A DNA stretch of 64,000 nt from Bugulina stolonifera. Lineage: Eukaryota > Bryozoa > Gymnolaemata > Cheilostomatida > Bugulidae. Below, piece by piece: positions 46,910 to 60,261 of the stretch (its first letter is position 1; each line of letters starts with the position of its first letter). Under the pieces are notes generated by a model. That model worked only from the letters and a program-made list of their open reading frames with translations. It did no database searches and was not told the origin of the DNA. The DNA lies in assembly GCA_935421135.1 (NCBI GenBank), contig OW285189.1:16947072-17011071 (forward strand), read 5' to 3'. The position numbers and the translations under genes are program-made.

Positions 46910-47856
46910 ATATAACTTGAATTGGAAACCAGAATTACTTGTGACTTTGACTTGGAGTCTGCCGAGTCAATATGAAAGGTGAATAAATTGTACACTGTAT
47001 AGCCGACATGGAAAAAAGGTTTCAATTTGTCTACCTATTTATAATTTTCACTTTATCAGTGCTGCTAGTAGCATCCAGAGTGCATCACAAAAGTCAATTA
47101 TGGTTTTACATGGATTGCAATGCTTACAAAACGAAAAAGATGATGTTTTGAAATATGTAGAATTTTTTGAAGTCATCTCCCACTTGACTTGCATTTCTAC
47201 TTATCTCCATTTCATCCCAGCCTTATCCCCTGTCTCACCTCAGACTCGAATCTAGTTTTGCTCAGACTTGACCTCTGTTCCCAGTTTCACTCAAGTTTTA
47301 TCTCTAGTCTCGCTCCAATCTTGCCCCCAGTGTCCCCTCGTCGTCCTTCTCGTCTTGCTCTCCTCCCATTATGGTAAGCTTAACGGTATAGAAAGTGTCT
47401 AAGTGACATTAAGATTTTCATATAAAATCATTTCGTGCTTGGTCTGCAATGCAAGTCTCACTGCGATCATTGCTCGCTTCGCTCGAGTGTAATGATAGCT
47501 TGTGTTCATGTACTGTAGTCATGCATGTGCATGACCTCTGGTGTCGCAGGCATTTTGCAGGGATTTCAAGAGTAGTTGTGTTTCCTTGCATTGAGTAGAC
47601 AACTCCAAGCCCATAGCCAAAGTTCAAACATCAATATAGCGGGTGGGGTGGGTCAGGTACACACTCGGCCGTGGGTGAGGGTCGAGGGCCTAAGACTACG
47701 CCTACACCTTGACACTGATACCTGGGGACCCATTCCTATCCTAGCACCACCCGTAACCGAGATCCTGACGGGCAGCATGGCAGCATACATGTATATAAAT
47801 CGACCCAATTTCCGATCTCAAATCTGATTGGAGGATTACAGACCGTAGACCGTAAA

Positions 47857-48160
47857 CTGTAAACTGTAAACTGTAAACTGTAAACTGTAAACTGTAAACT
47901 GTAAACTGTAAACTGTAAACTGTAAACTGTAAACTGTAAACTGTAAACTGTAAACTGTAAACTGTAAACTGTAAACTGTAAACTGTAAACTGTAAACTGT
48001 AAACTGTAAACTGTAAACTGTAAACTGTAAACTGTAAACTGTAAACTGTAAACTGTAAACTGTAAACTGTAAACTGTAAACTGTAAACTGTAAACTGTAA
48101 ACTGTAAACTTTAAACTGTAAACTGTAAACTGTAAACTGTAAACTGTAAACTGTAAACCA
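47857..48160. repeat. (CTGTAAA)n satellite, ~43 copies
   Basis: Near-perfect 7-bp tandem array with only one visible variant (CTTTAAA near 48108). Degenerate units such as CCGTAGA and CCATAGA extend it on both sides (~47838-48250). The seven-residue periodic minus-strand frame across it is a repeat artefact. Confidence 0.97.
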
Positions 48161-50452
48161 TAGACCGTAATCCGTAGACTGTAAACCATATACCGTAGAC
48201 TGTAAACCATAGACCTAAACCGTAAACTGTAAACCATAGACCGTAAACGGTATGCCGTTTCGTCATTTTTTATAAATCTATCATTATGCTGATAGGATAG
48301 GATGGGTATTTGGTTTAAATAACAGCTCAGAAAATAGGAGACTGGAATTATACTGCTATAAGACTTGACACCATGATGATGCAAGCAATAGGGCAGGATA
48401 AACTTGTCTGTGGGAATGCATTGTTGCACAAGCACTAAGTGCCTCAATGACATCAAGGTTTTCATACATACTTATAGGGTATTTGGTTCAAATCACAGGT
48501 CAGAAAACTAAAGAATCATAATAGTCATAATCTTAATAACATTAATAAATTATTAACAATACAGCTTTGACTTATGGTATTACATGTACATGTAGGTTTT
48601 AGAGATTTCAGCATTAGACAATGGTATTGTAATAAGATTACCTCTCTGGATTATAAAACTGCACACCCTCAATTTCCTCATCAACAGCATTGCAATACCC
48701 TTTTGCAATGTACATGTAGAATCATCCTTTTGCAACAAATTACTATGATGTTGATATTAATGATACAATATTGCTACCATAGCATTTCACCATACACACC
48801 GAAATCCATGGTTATCTTTTCTGGTGGCCCACCACACCTTAATTTATCCTAGCAAGGAGTAAGAGAGGAAGGAGGCTCGTCTATGAAAACCTGTATATAT
48901 GTTACAATGGGCTTCCGGTGTTCGATGTGCGCCTCGGGTGCTTGGTAAAGTCAGAAGAAAAGTTGATGAATGCTTTAAAAAAGTAAAATTCACACATCAA
49001 CTAAAATTAAAATCTAAACAATGTCAACAAATAATGGTAACACTCTAATCAACAGGCTGACTATATACACACTACATATTTCAATGGGATAGGATAGATA
49101 TCGGCAAGTAAATTCGCCAGATTTCAAGAAAATTGCGTATCTCAACATAAAATGACACATTTTGCAAATACCAACATGCTCAACAAAATAAGCAAAAATA
49201 ATACCAATAGATTTAAACTTGCTGCAATTGGTAAAGTTTAAATAGAAATTTAAACTTTTCTCCTTCATAATAAAAAAACGTACAAGCGCTGAAATTGCGG
49301 TTGAAATGAGCTAATTTGTGCAACACGTTTCTCTAACATCAGGACCCCATATACTTAATTTGATTTATGATCTATAGTTCAGATACCATTTTAGTTGGTA
49401 GGCATGCCCACACTAAATGAAAATAGTGCTCAAACTATAGGCTATGTCAATAAACAATAATGTTTATCTCTCCATAGAAATGATTTTTATTGGATGCTAT
49501 AACTGTGAAGTAATAAGCGCCACAGCCGTGCACATGTGCATTGCTTTTATACCTGTTTAGCAATGAGGAAGCGCATCACGATTCAACGGAGTTGTCTACT
49601 CGCTTAATGCCAGCGACTCATGTGCTCATAATTTTAAACCGAGGAGCACATCGAACACAAAATTCTCATAGATGAGGCTCGTTCCCTCTCTTACTCCTTG
49701 ATCCTAGTATGAAGTACTAGTTTGCAGCATCATTGTACTGCATTTACCAAAACTTGGAAAGGAAATCCCCAGTTATCTTGTCTGGTGGTGGTGTCATTTA
49801 CTAATACACAATAGTGAACCTCAATACACCATGAAACTATCATTTTAAAGTGTATTATACTATCATCTTCTGAGGTCTGAGTGAATTTGCAACTGTACGA
49901 AAAAGACAGTTTAAAGCAGGATTTCTCAAAACTGGGCGTTTCAACACCGGACAGTTTGAAAATCCAAACCCGAAACCCCAATCACCAGAATTCAACAAAT
50001 TTTTATTTCTAATACAATGTATTTTTTATTTAATTAATGAAATTAATCAATTGAAGTTAGTTATCTGTGAGTTGTGTTCTTTTAATTGTAATCTACACAA
50101 TTTCGAACTTAACTACTTGAACACCATAACTCTTGTACATGTAACATATACATATGTCTAGCTTATATTACATCTTTCAAGACGCCTTGCGTCACATCTT
50201 AGCGCAGAGCCTACGGCGCCAGGGCTGTAATCTGTAACCTTAATCTGTTAGAGGTTTACGTGATGTTGTCTGAATAGTAGCGTAATTATGATCCAATTGC
50301 TTAACTAACTTACTTTTCATACAACAGTAGACAGTCACATTTCCAGTATATACATGTACAACGGCCTCTTCTCTCTATACGGGAGAATAAGTTTCTAACA
50401 GTACGGGAAAATGATTCTCCCAATATGGGAGAATCTGTATATGAGTATGTGT

Positions 50453-50735
50453 CAGTACTGACATATACTGACATATATTGACATGTACTGACAAGCACTG
50501 ACATGTACTGACAAGCACTGACATATTATACTGACAAGCACTGACATGGACTGGCATGTACTGACATGTACTGACGTGTGCTGACAAGTACTAACATGTA
50601 CTGACATGTACTGACATGCACTTACATGTACTGACATGTACTGACATGTACTGACAAGCACTGACAAGTAATGGCATGTAATGTACTTACATGTAACTGA
50701 CATATGTTGACATGTACTGACAAGTACTAATGGTA
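50453..50735. repeat. ACTGACATGT-type 10/20-bp minisatellite
   Basis: Units alternate between ACTGACATGT and ACTGACAAGC with occasional variants (ACTGACATAT). All long frames over it are repeat artefacts. Confidence 0.92.
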
Positions 50736-51232
50736 GCTGACCCATCCCATAGTTCAAGCTGAGCTTAGACTGCGTCGATTTTTAACCATAGAAACCCAAA
50801 CTGTGCCAAAGAACCTGTGTGAGCATAGTCCCTTGAATTTATTCTTCACACCTGATCAGCGTTACCCATTTTACCAGCAATGATTGGACAGAATACATAT
50901 TTGGTTGAATTCAGATATGCACGTTTATGCAAACATTGTCCTGCGAGGTATTCAATACATGTACATGTATACCAGATAATGGGAAACAGTCAGGGTAGTG
51001 TGGAGAATTGGGCTGGGGGCCAATCCTTCCTCCAGAGGGAGGGAAGAAGGGGGAAGGGGGAATTACTGGTCACACAGAGCAGATCCCTATGTGTTGACTT
51101 ACAGTCTTATACACTCATAAGGCCTATAGTTGGCTCCTCGCTGTTAGAAGAGGATTATCTGCCACAAGCATTGAGCATTAACCTAACTCTCAGCTTATTG
51201 GTTGGGTTAGAACTCTAAGGCTAAAGGGTGTG

Positions 51233-51240
51233 TATAAAAG
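51233..51240 (+). promoter_or_regulatory. TATA box of secreted-protein copy C
   Basis: TATAAAAG, 82 bp before the ATG at 51315, with leader GGAAGCCAGCTGTAACTAAA. Confidence 0.85.
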
Positions 51241-51314
51241 GGAAGCCAGCTGTAACTAAACTTCATTTATTGGAAGATTTAAGAAAGTAGAAGACTGAAG
51301 ACAGAATAATAGAG

Positions 51315-53044
51315 ATGATTAGAGTAGTCCTCAGTATCTTTGCTCTGATTGGTAAGCACTATTTTCTGTTAATAAGCACAGATGCATTAAAAAAGGGAGA
51401 ACTTTTAAGTTTTTGCAAGCAGAAATAATGTGGTATCTTAATTGGATTGATGTTTACATGTACATTATATTGCTCCCCCCCCTCGTCCACAAGCTCAAGT
51501 AGAAAGTTGCCACTATTCAACATGAGCTGCAGAACATTTTGGTTTTAAACAACCTGCCAGGCAGCTTACTGAACTTCATACTAAGAATAATTTAGCACAT
51601 CTAAGGTTTGATTATCAACAGAAGCTAAGCAGAGAGGAGGAAGTATAACGGTGCTACACGTGAAAGACAAAACATCATTATCTTCTTGGCACTATTTTCA
51701 GGTGGAGCTCAGGCTATAACACATGTTCAGTGTAGTCTAGAAACAAATGGAAAATGTACAAGTCAGGGTGCAATGAACTTCTCCTATACTGAAAGCAATT
51801 ACGATGAAGTATCAGTATGCACAAGGACATACAGGTACCTGCTTTCATGTTTATCCATTATAGAGCCATACATACAATGCTTTATGTTAACTCCAAGTAT
51901 CATGTCATGACATAATTATCTATTTCTTGAGCGCTCTGCCTGGGAATGATTAGCATCAAGCCTGATATACATTGGACATTATACATCGTATCTGGCTTTC
52001 AATATTCCAACATTATAAATAAATACATGGTTAGGCCTACCTAGATACAGATACATGTAAATAGTGTGTTTTAGACTAGTAGTAGACGTACCAAGTGAAG
52101 AGGTAGGATTCAAGTGTAAGTTCACACTACAAAACCCAAGTTTGAACAAGTTTGTCTACAGCATATCTGACTCACCTACTGCTACAGGTAATCTAACATT
52201 ATACATGTATGTAGATGTTACCAGGATAATGCTCTCTATTGCTTCATTCACCATTCAGCATCACTTTAATGATATACTTTTCAGAATTGCTTCCCTTACT
52301 GTCCACTTTTATTTAGGACCTGCTTACCTCTTAGGTTTGGGTCCAGTGCTGCTTTTTAATATTCTTAGACTTAGCTTCTTAGTCCATCACTTAGACTTAG
52401 GTCCTGTGCACCTTATTCATGTTTTCAGACCATAAAATCTAAGGAGCTCCTTGTGTTAGTATAAGTCACTTTTCATAAAATGACATCATGCTATTGGCAT
52501 CCTAGAGTTGATATTTGTTTTATCGTATTTTCCCAGCTGCCACCTCATCTAATGCTTACATCTATGGTAAAGGTTTGGGTGGATTTGCTAGTACATCAAC
52601 AGGTTCTGATGTCTATGAATCAACTAGCTACAACTACATCAACCTGCACACAGATACTCATGGCAGTGGTTCGTATAGGTAAGCTATCATGTGACAACGG
52701 CTAAATCAGATAAAATTACAGTTTCCGAACAGTTTTCATTCATCGATGAGATAGTACATGCACATGCCAGAGTATTTAGTGAGCACTGCTGATGGAATGA
52801 ACTGGGGCAATGTTATGTTTAATAGATGCTATAATTATTGTCTTGTAGTTACGTAGAATACGAAATTAGACGCCAAGAGTTGAGATTGACCTCTTCATCT
52901 GGCTATAACATAAAAGATGGTAATCCTTACTGGTACGCACCTGAAAGAAAAAGCATTTACATCGGGATCAACAGATGTTATGCTGATAAAATGGATGCTG
53001 GAAGCGGTGTGTGTTCAGTAGAGTGTTCCACCTTGCTTAGATAG
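51315..53044 (+). CDS. Small secreted six-cysteine protein, copy C (206 aa)
   Basis: Exons 51315-51351, 51702-51834, 52075-52187, 52537-52678, 52849-53044. Phases 1-2-1-2, all GT-AG. The signal peptide is MIRVVLSIFALIG. The six family Cys are present, plus one extra in exon 5 (INRCYAD where copies A and B have Arg), giving an odd number and possibly a free or dimerising thiol. Exon 3 is almost the same as copy A (NPSLNKFVYSISDSPTAT), whereas exon 4 is quite different and Gly/Ser/Thr/Tyr-rich. This makes exon 4 the variable part of the family. Confidence 0.9.
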
Positions 53045-54914
53045 ATCACCATTAGCCTGTGTACCTTCTTTTGCCTGTGTACCTAGCCTGGTCTGTGTAT
53101 AATTTTTGTTTTTAACATAAGAAGGCAATTCTAAATTTTCAGTTGTTTCCAACACCAACAGCTTATCACAGTGTAAGAGAAGCCTCTTATAAAACTAACC
53201 TCGCAATGGTCATAGTGCATACCTACACGTGTATATACATACTTGTATTTGCTTCACTTTTACTACATTTGAAATCTTGTGACATCTTACTGGCTTTATT
53301 TTATCTTTTATTAGATGATAAATAAAATACAAAATACATGTAGTTCTATCTGAATACTGACTGTTAATACTATAGGAGTATTTAGCGCATTATAATAATT
53401 ATTGTGGTGACAACTCTTTAAAGCCCAAGGCTCCAATTTTAGGTTAGTGAAAAGGCAACTCCAATCTGAATATCTAAAGAAAGTGGTGTCTATTACAGTT
53501 ATAGGCAAGTAACTTGCAACAAAATGCACTGAATAATATCATTAGGAATGCTGTTCAACCAACAAGATAAATCAAATGTAATTTCCTAATATGAGAGGTA
53601 ATTTGACATGATTAAGCAATGTAAAGTCTCACAGGCACCATTGCAATATTACTTATTAAATGAAATTATATACCTTGTTCTTCAATTAGCATGATGTCAC
53701 CATGTTGAACAGACAGAGTACTAGAGCTAACTAGAGTCTGAACTTTCGTTCAAAATTTTCCCCACAGATTATTAACCATGTTTGAAAAGACATGAACAGC
53801 TGTTAGTTTTAACCTAAAGTCATGTGATACCTTGTTACAGGGGATCAAAGGCCGAAAAAATCGCTATGAGATTTGCCCACTGTATCACGAATAACTTTAC
53901 GTTCTAATTTTATTGTTACTGCACAACATCGCAAAAATATGAAAAAATGCTTACTATACCTCGTGTTATGAAGAAATAAAATAAAATAATCAATTTTTGT
54001 AACTACTTCCTATACTGCCTTATTCGCATGGAAGCCTTCTTCGAACTCTGCTTTATATGTATTTATAAAAAAGGTTTTTTGTGACAAGGTGAAATAATGT
54101 CATAATTTTGTCCAAAATTATATTTCCTTTGATTAGTCTTGGAGTTATGTTTCCTTGATCTGTGAGGATGAGAAAACAATAGGGTAGGCTAAAGCTTGTT
54201 CCAAGGCTTTTTTTCTTAGCTTACAGGTACATGTACTTAGCTAGCTCTCAATTAGACCACCACAGTGGTCATTCCTCTACCACACCTTCAAGAAGAAGGA
54301 TGTCATCATCTTCAAAAATTTACCCACCTCCACCCCCTTTCTATATTTCTCACCACCTTCACCTCCAGGATGCTTCCTTTTGTTTAACTTTAATAGGGTG
54401 AACAAAGTAGTTTGTGTTTTTAAAGCGGCAATTTCATTATAACTTGTAATATCTATGAGAGCAAAACTGTATTAACCAGTTATTACTACATTGTTTGTTC
54501 CGAAGTTGGCTAAAAATGTTTACTAGATCTCACTTATACCACCACAACGAAAAGTGTCTTGATGTCTTCTATAAGATATTAGTATTGCGTATGTAACTAT
54601 ATTTTTGTACTACTCGTATTTATAGGTTAGCAATAAGTTTGATATTAGCACATGCCAATTTTCTGTAAAAAGCCAACCTATGGCAAAAAGGAAAATAAGT
54701 ATAAATGAAAAATAGAAATTAATACAGTTACTGCTGTCTGTTACTATGCACTATGTTTCAGAAACATTAGTCTGACGATTGAATCGGTGGACAAGTTTCC
54801 CCAAACAAAGTTTCTCCAGCACTGTTAAAAGATGGTGCATCAAAGAAGTTTGCACGTGAAACGATTGTTGGTTGCTGCAGATGGGTGCTTCCTTGGGCAA
54901 ACACGCGTAGGAGG

Positions 54915-55040
54915 AAAATGCGTTCTAGGCGCCATCACAAGAAAAGAGAATCGCGTCCTAGGCGCCATCACAAAGAAAATAGAATCGCGTCCTAGGCGCC
55001 ATCACAAAAAAGATAATGGCGTCCTAGTCGCCCATCACAT
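54915..55040. repeat. ~34-bp minisatellite, four units
   Basis: Four copies of GCGTCCTAGGCGCCATCACA separated by A-rich spacers. Confidence 0.85.
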
Positions 55041-55779
55041 ACAAAATATGCTTGATTTATGACTGTTGTGAAATAGTCATAGAGATAATGACTATTGTAA
55101 AATAGTCATAGATATAAATGGCCTGGCATTGCCAGCCATTCACCCCAAGATGCTGAAAAAAGAAAAGATGTTCAGGTCCTTTTATAAATGCTTAGGCTGC
55201 AGAGCACACACATGTAATGTGAAGTTATCCTCTCTTGATTTTGGCCAGTTTATATTGCTACTAGTGTCACTACTTTGGCTTCAACTATCTCACTCTACAT
55301 TGCAGTAGTAGCCCATTTTTAATAGTTTTAATTCAATTCAAGGACGAAGAAAGGGCTATTTATTAGTTATTTGGTTTGGTGGCTGCTTCAACAATTGTGG
55401 AAAATCTCTTTCATCTGCTATTCTCCGTATTTAATAAAGAAAACCAGGGAATCTTTATTTGTTGTTGTTTCCATCTGGGTAGCCGAGACACAGCTATACA
55501 ACATACAGACCCGAGTGCCGGGGAGAGAAAGTCAAAACCGGCCGAATAAGCAAGCTAGAGAGAGCGAGCAGGTCCAACCAACACACTACAGACACACAAA
55601 AAGGTAGTGTAATTAATGACTAGGGGAGACTTACAGGACCTGAAGGTGCCGCCAAAGTCACCAGTCAGTACAAGACCCAGTGGTGTTGATTAGACTGCTA
55701 TAGCTAAGCTGGGGCTAGCAGGAGGGAGGGAGGCCTGTGGGGATAGATTGGACTGCTCCTAGTAACATAACAATAAACT

Positions 55780-55900
55780 GTATTTTTAGCAGTAAACAGC
55801 AAGAAACTGCATAAGTTCAGTAAAATAGCTTTATTGAACAAAAGCTTACACAATTGAAGACACAGTGCTAAATATGGCGACTTATACATTTGTATGATAT
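55780..55900 (-). mobile_element. LTR-like relic (TATA then AATAAA)
   Basis: On the minus strand TGTATAAGTCGCC is followed ~50 bp later by TTCAATAAAGC, the same order and spacing as in the 801-bp solo LTR. Ends and target duplication were not found, so this is tentative. Confidence 0.35.
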
Positions 55901-55944
55901 CCAGTTCCAGTTCGAGGTCAAGGGGTTAACCAGTATAATTAGGT

Positions 55945-56040
55945 CTAGGACCAAAGGGTATCCTAGGACCAAAGGAGGTCTTAGGACCAAAGGGGGTCCT
56001 AGGACCAAAGGGGATCCTAGGACCAAAGGGGATCCTAGTT
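55945..56040. repeat. ~19-bp minisatellite (TAGGACCAAAGGGGATCC)
   Basis: Five or so tandem units with minor changes. Confidence 0.85.
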
Positions 56041-57702
56041 ACAATCAGTACAATAGGACTCGGATCATGATGTAGGAAAAGGCTTAGATACATACAAAGT
56101 ATACAGTATCGGTTCCAGGAATAATACGGTACACAATTGTAAATGCCAAGACATTAGTGAAAGCACAGAGTGTGGACTATAAAAATACTTCAATGTCAAT
56201 ACCACATGCAACGCATATAAAGTTGCACAACTAAGCAATCAAATTGTACCGAAATCCTCCAGAAAGGCTTAATTACTGTATTGGAATTGGTGCAGGTGAC
56301 ATGACCAGGAGTCGACCCTACACACATCCCAAAAACACATGCACAGGTCATTCGCTTTCATAAATAGGGACATAAGTGGGTAAAAATGCAGTCGGATTAG
56401 TTCTGGATACTCAGGTCCGGTGACCTCGCATTGGGTCACTATTCTTCGGTCAACCACTACGATATAAGTGTATATACACATGTACATATACAATGTACTA
56501 GCATAATGTACTATAATACGTCAATGTATCAGGTGCATCAATTGCTGTTAGAATACATCTAGCTATATAATAAACCAGTGCATTGAGGATTTCTTGAAGG
56601 CCATTTTAATAGAACTGTGACTATCACTGTATGTACAATGGATACATTCGGAGCTTCATTCCCTATTACAAAAACTTGTAAAGATTTTTTTATATACTCA
56701 GTACATGTGTAACTGCAGAAGATAAACTATTGAGCAATTAGGTGCAGTAGTGGAGAAATTTAGATAGTCTTAGTTCCTTGTTTGTGGTTGGGGTTTGGGG
56801 TAAGGGCGGTCAACCAGCAAAATATAGAGAAGACAACTTCTCCTGCTTCAGTTTTGGCGAAGAACAAAGGCTATCTCAAATTTCTCCACTTCTGCACCTA
56901 ACTCCTATTGAGTTACTTGAAATCGTCTGTAACCTGTGAAATATTAGTTGACAGCTCCGAGTGATTTATCTGAGCTCTGTAAGGGTTCTTCAGCATACCA
57001 ACTCTTTATGGGATTACTAAGTACCAATTCACAAACATGGACCCATTTCTATCTTGACATACATGTAGTTTGGATTATTTGTAAACTTTTAAGGTCTATC
57101 AATGTAATGGTACTTCTACCAACATTCTGTCCCACAGTTCAGTATGTTGTCTGTCTTTGCATATTTTACTATTCAAGTTAACACACAAGTCTCATCAGTA
57201 TCTGATTCATGTTCCACAGGTACATCAACACGTGTATGCCAACACAGCCTCAGAGTATGTGTGGAGGTACATGCAATGCTAGACATCATGTTCCCATGTA
57301 GCTCAGTATTCTAATAAATAACTTGAGAATTGTAGTGCTCACATCATCAGCCATTGTGAAAGATAATTTGCTACAAAAAATAGGTTTACAGCAGCTTGTT
57401 GCAACTTGTCAAAGGTTTATATAATGGTCATGATATACATGTATGACACTTAAAAAATAATGTTATGAAATATGTAGCTGTTCCATTATTCCAATTACTG
57501 CCATTTAATAAAACCATAGAGTAAACCTTCACATAACAATTATATAATTATTTTGTCCTGTTTACTAGCCTCCACGTAGATCCAATACCACAACCCTCCC
57601 TACTCAGTTCCAAGATGGCATCCTGTTCCATATATTGCTAGTTTATAGCGGTTTGTTACAACCTATCAGATGTTTTATATAATGACAATAGGACACTAAA
57701 AT

Positions 57703-57887
57703 CACTGGCTTTCGATGCTTCGCGCTACTACGAAGCCAGATTCCATACTTCGAAGCGATGACTCCCTTCGCATGGCTTCGTAGCGGTCATTCGAAGCAAA
57801 AAATCATACGAAGTCATTTGCAGTATCCCATTCCATGCTTCGCAGGGACAGACAATTCGAAGTACTTCGAAGCATCGAAAGCCAGTG
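57703..57887. mobile_element. 185-bp MITE with CACTGGCTTTCGATGC ends
   Basis: Perfect ~20-bp terminal inverted repeats (CACTGGCTTTCGATGCTTCG and inverse) enclose CGAAG/CTTCG-rich sequence that can fold into further stems. No clear target duplication was seen, so the superfamily is unassigned. Confidence 0.75.
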
Positions 57888-58669
57888 TATATGTCCCATT
57901 ACTCCCATATCGTCATTTTACATGGCGTAATAACACCGGAGAATCATCTTTCACATAACAACTAAATGTGCAAAAGGACCCTGAGTTATGGTGGAACAAT
58001 CAACAGCGAAAACCTTCGAAATTTTTATGCCACTTTAACCATCTTGTTAGCCACAGTATCTGCAAGTTCCGCATATGATTCCTGTAAACAAGTGTGTGGT
58101 GAATATACTTGTATATACATGGCATAGATATATAATTATGTATAATATATACATGTACACATATACTTGTGTCTATAGGTTTGGGTAATGCTTGTAGTTG
58201 GCTACTATTTAAACATTAATCTTAAATAATGGTTTATATGATATAAATAATGAATATTTGTATGTAGGTGTTTCTAATATTATAATCCCCTCATCTCTTT
58301 CCCCACCACATGGGTGTTGATAGCAACGTACAGACAGACTTTCTCAAAGTTCCTAATTATGTGGTAGACATGTTCAGGTTTGGGAAATATTTGTGAAAGA
58401 TTTGACTGGATGTCCCGTTCTATGTAGTCTATAACCCTAATACATACATTCAATTATAAATACGGGTACCTGCGTACTTGCGGTATGAGGACGAGAATGG
58501 TTCAAGAGTGGTTCATTCAACATGACACTGAGCAGTGATTGCCTAGTTGACTGTGCATGTACTTTGACCCATAGGTCCGAGCTGTTACTTATTGTCGAAG
58601 AGCCAACATGACTTCTATCTATGCTAGCTTAAGACTTTGGGCTGTCAGTCCTGGAAGTATACTATTATA

Positions 58670-58880
58670 GAAAAGACAACTCCAAGTAGATGCTCTGTGA
58701 AAGTAGACTGTGCCTTTATTGAGCTCCAAGTAACAACTGAATTAATGCAAAAAAGTGTTCACCTTTTATACATTTACATTTCCAATAACTTCCGGTAAAA
58801 GTACGACTGCTACTTGGTCTTAAGTATTGCACAATAATAGCAATAAAGACGAGGTCTGACCTCTTAAGGTCGGCCATATA
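58670..58880 (-). mobile_element. LTR-like relic
   Basis: The minus strand has GTATAAAAGG at ~58770 and GAGCTCAATAAAGGCAC at ~58715, paralleling the solo LTR at 46.1-46.9 kb. Boundaries are not resolved. Confidence 0.4.
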
Positions 58881-60179
58881 CAGAAGAAGGCACATAATAC
58901 TGTATATACATCAGATATAAAAGTAGAACTATATATAAAAGGCACTCGGTGTTGTAAATCCATGCATTCAGGGTACATTTACAGGTATAAAACATAATAA
59001 GACAATATGTAAAAGTGCAAACAGTTACAACTAATTACAATGTCAATGAGAAATTTCATTCTCACCACAACATAATATCCTCGGGCTATGGAGTTGTTAC
59101 TGAAAACTGTGGAGAGAGTTTCAAAGTTATTTCCTTTAAAGAGTAATGAGTGCAAGTAGTCTTTGCTCTCATAACTTAGAAAAAGTACTGAGTAGTGACT
59201 TTGATTGCGATACATTGAAACTAAAGATTTGGAGAAATACTACACTTCAAATTCAACAGCATTCTATCTGCATATATAACTCATTTTATTTTTCATAATA
59301 CTAAACTATAACTAAATAAAAGGCAAGTTAAAGCGTACGGTCATGGGAACAATACATACAATATAAAATATATTATCGATATTTTATGTTGTAGAATAGC
59401 AATAGTCAGCTTTTAAGTATCAAAGGTCAGCGCTGACCAAACCATACTTGAACTTTCCACAAGAAGGTCATTTTTCCTGATACATAGGGTATGGTGCTGG
59501 TAGGGAATTAATTTTTAAAATGATATAATTCGGTAACTATATTTAGTGGCATAAAACCAATTCCCCAAAATGCAAAAATGTATTACTTGCATAAATTGAA
59601 GACTTGTTTCACAGCAGCTTCGGTCATAGCAAGTTTTCAAGTGTGAGGAGCTACTTGTACATATATACAACATGTACGATATCTTGGGTAAAATTACAAC
59701 TACTGTAGTTATCAACCACTTAAATCTATTGAGAAAATATTTCATTGAAATGGAGAAGTTTTACTGGGAATTGAACTCAAAACTATAAGTAGTGTTTGTG
59801 CCTATGGCTAACGGTATCTACTATTGTTTCTATGACATAACTCTTTAGTCTAAATATACCAAAAATTAAAGGACCAAGTCTTAGCAAGAAAAGCAAGTTT
59901 AGTAGCCATTTAAGGAAACAGGTTCTATTATGTAGGTTTGCATTATTCTGTGCTACATGTATGCCATAAATATTTGTTATGTAAATGGATAATGCTCATG
60001 CCAATTTACTCCTAAGAGTGGCACAGTGATTTTTTTGTTTAGGGTCTTTCACTGATGAACTTGCTCCCAATTGGCTCTTTGCTGCTAGAAATAGTTTTGC
60101 AACCATGTGGTTAAGCAGACGCACATAATTGGTTTGGTTAGGACCATGAGGCTAAGGGAAGACATGTACATGTAAATGA

Positions 60180-60187
60180 TATAAAAG
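60180..60187 (+). promoter_or_regulatory. TATA box of secreted-protein copy D
   Basis: TATAAAAG, 82 bp before the ATG at 60262, followed by AGAAGCCAGCAGTAACTGAA. Confidence 0.85.
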
Positions 60188-60261
60188 AGAAGCCAGCAGT
60201 AACTGAACTTCATTCTGAGTAAGAATTAGATGAGTAGAAGACAGAAGACAGAATAGTAGAA

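Larger units (their letters stand above)
45089..51232. other. Repeat-rich non-coding interval between copies B and C
   Basis: Contains the solo LTR, two tandem arrays and a weak exon candidate listed separately. The copy-C end (~51120-51230) and the copy-B end (~45090-45200) share a proximal promoter region with copy D (AATTGGTTTGGTTAGGAC / TTGGTTGGGTTAGAAC type words, then GGCTAA before the TATA box). Otherwise no gene is supported. Confidence 0.45.
53045..60179. other. Non-coding interval between copies C and D
   Basis: No supportable gene in ~7 kb. It contains minisatellites (54915-55040, 55945-56040), LTR-like relics (~55780-55900, ~58670-58880) and a MITE (57703-57887) set in a locally duplicated sequence (~57370-57600 resembles ~57630-57960 without the MITE). 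The frame at 55371-55607 looks random. Confidence 0.45.

Noticed and set aside
47836..48465. 209-codon minus-strand frame with a seven-residue period
   Set aside because: Direct translation of the CTGTAAA satellite.
50310..50757. Ser/Val/Gln/Tyr-rich repeated frames on the minus strand
   Set aside because: Translation of the ACTGACATGT minisatellite.
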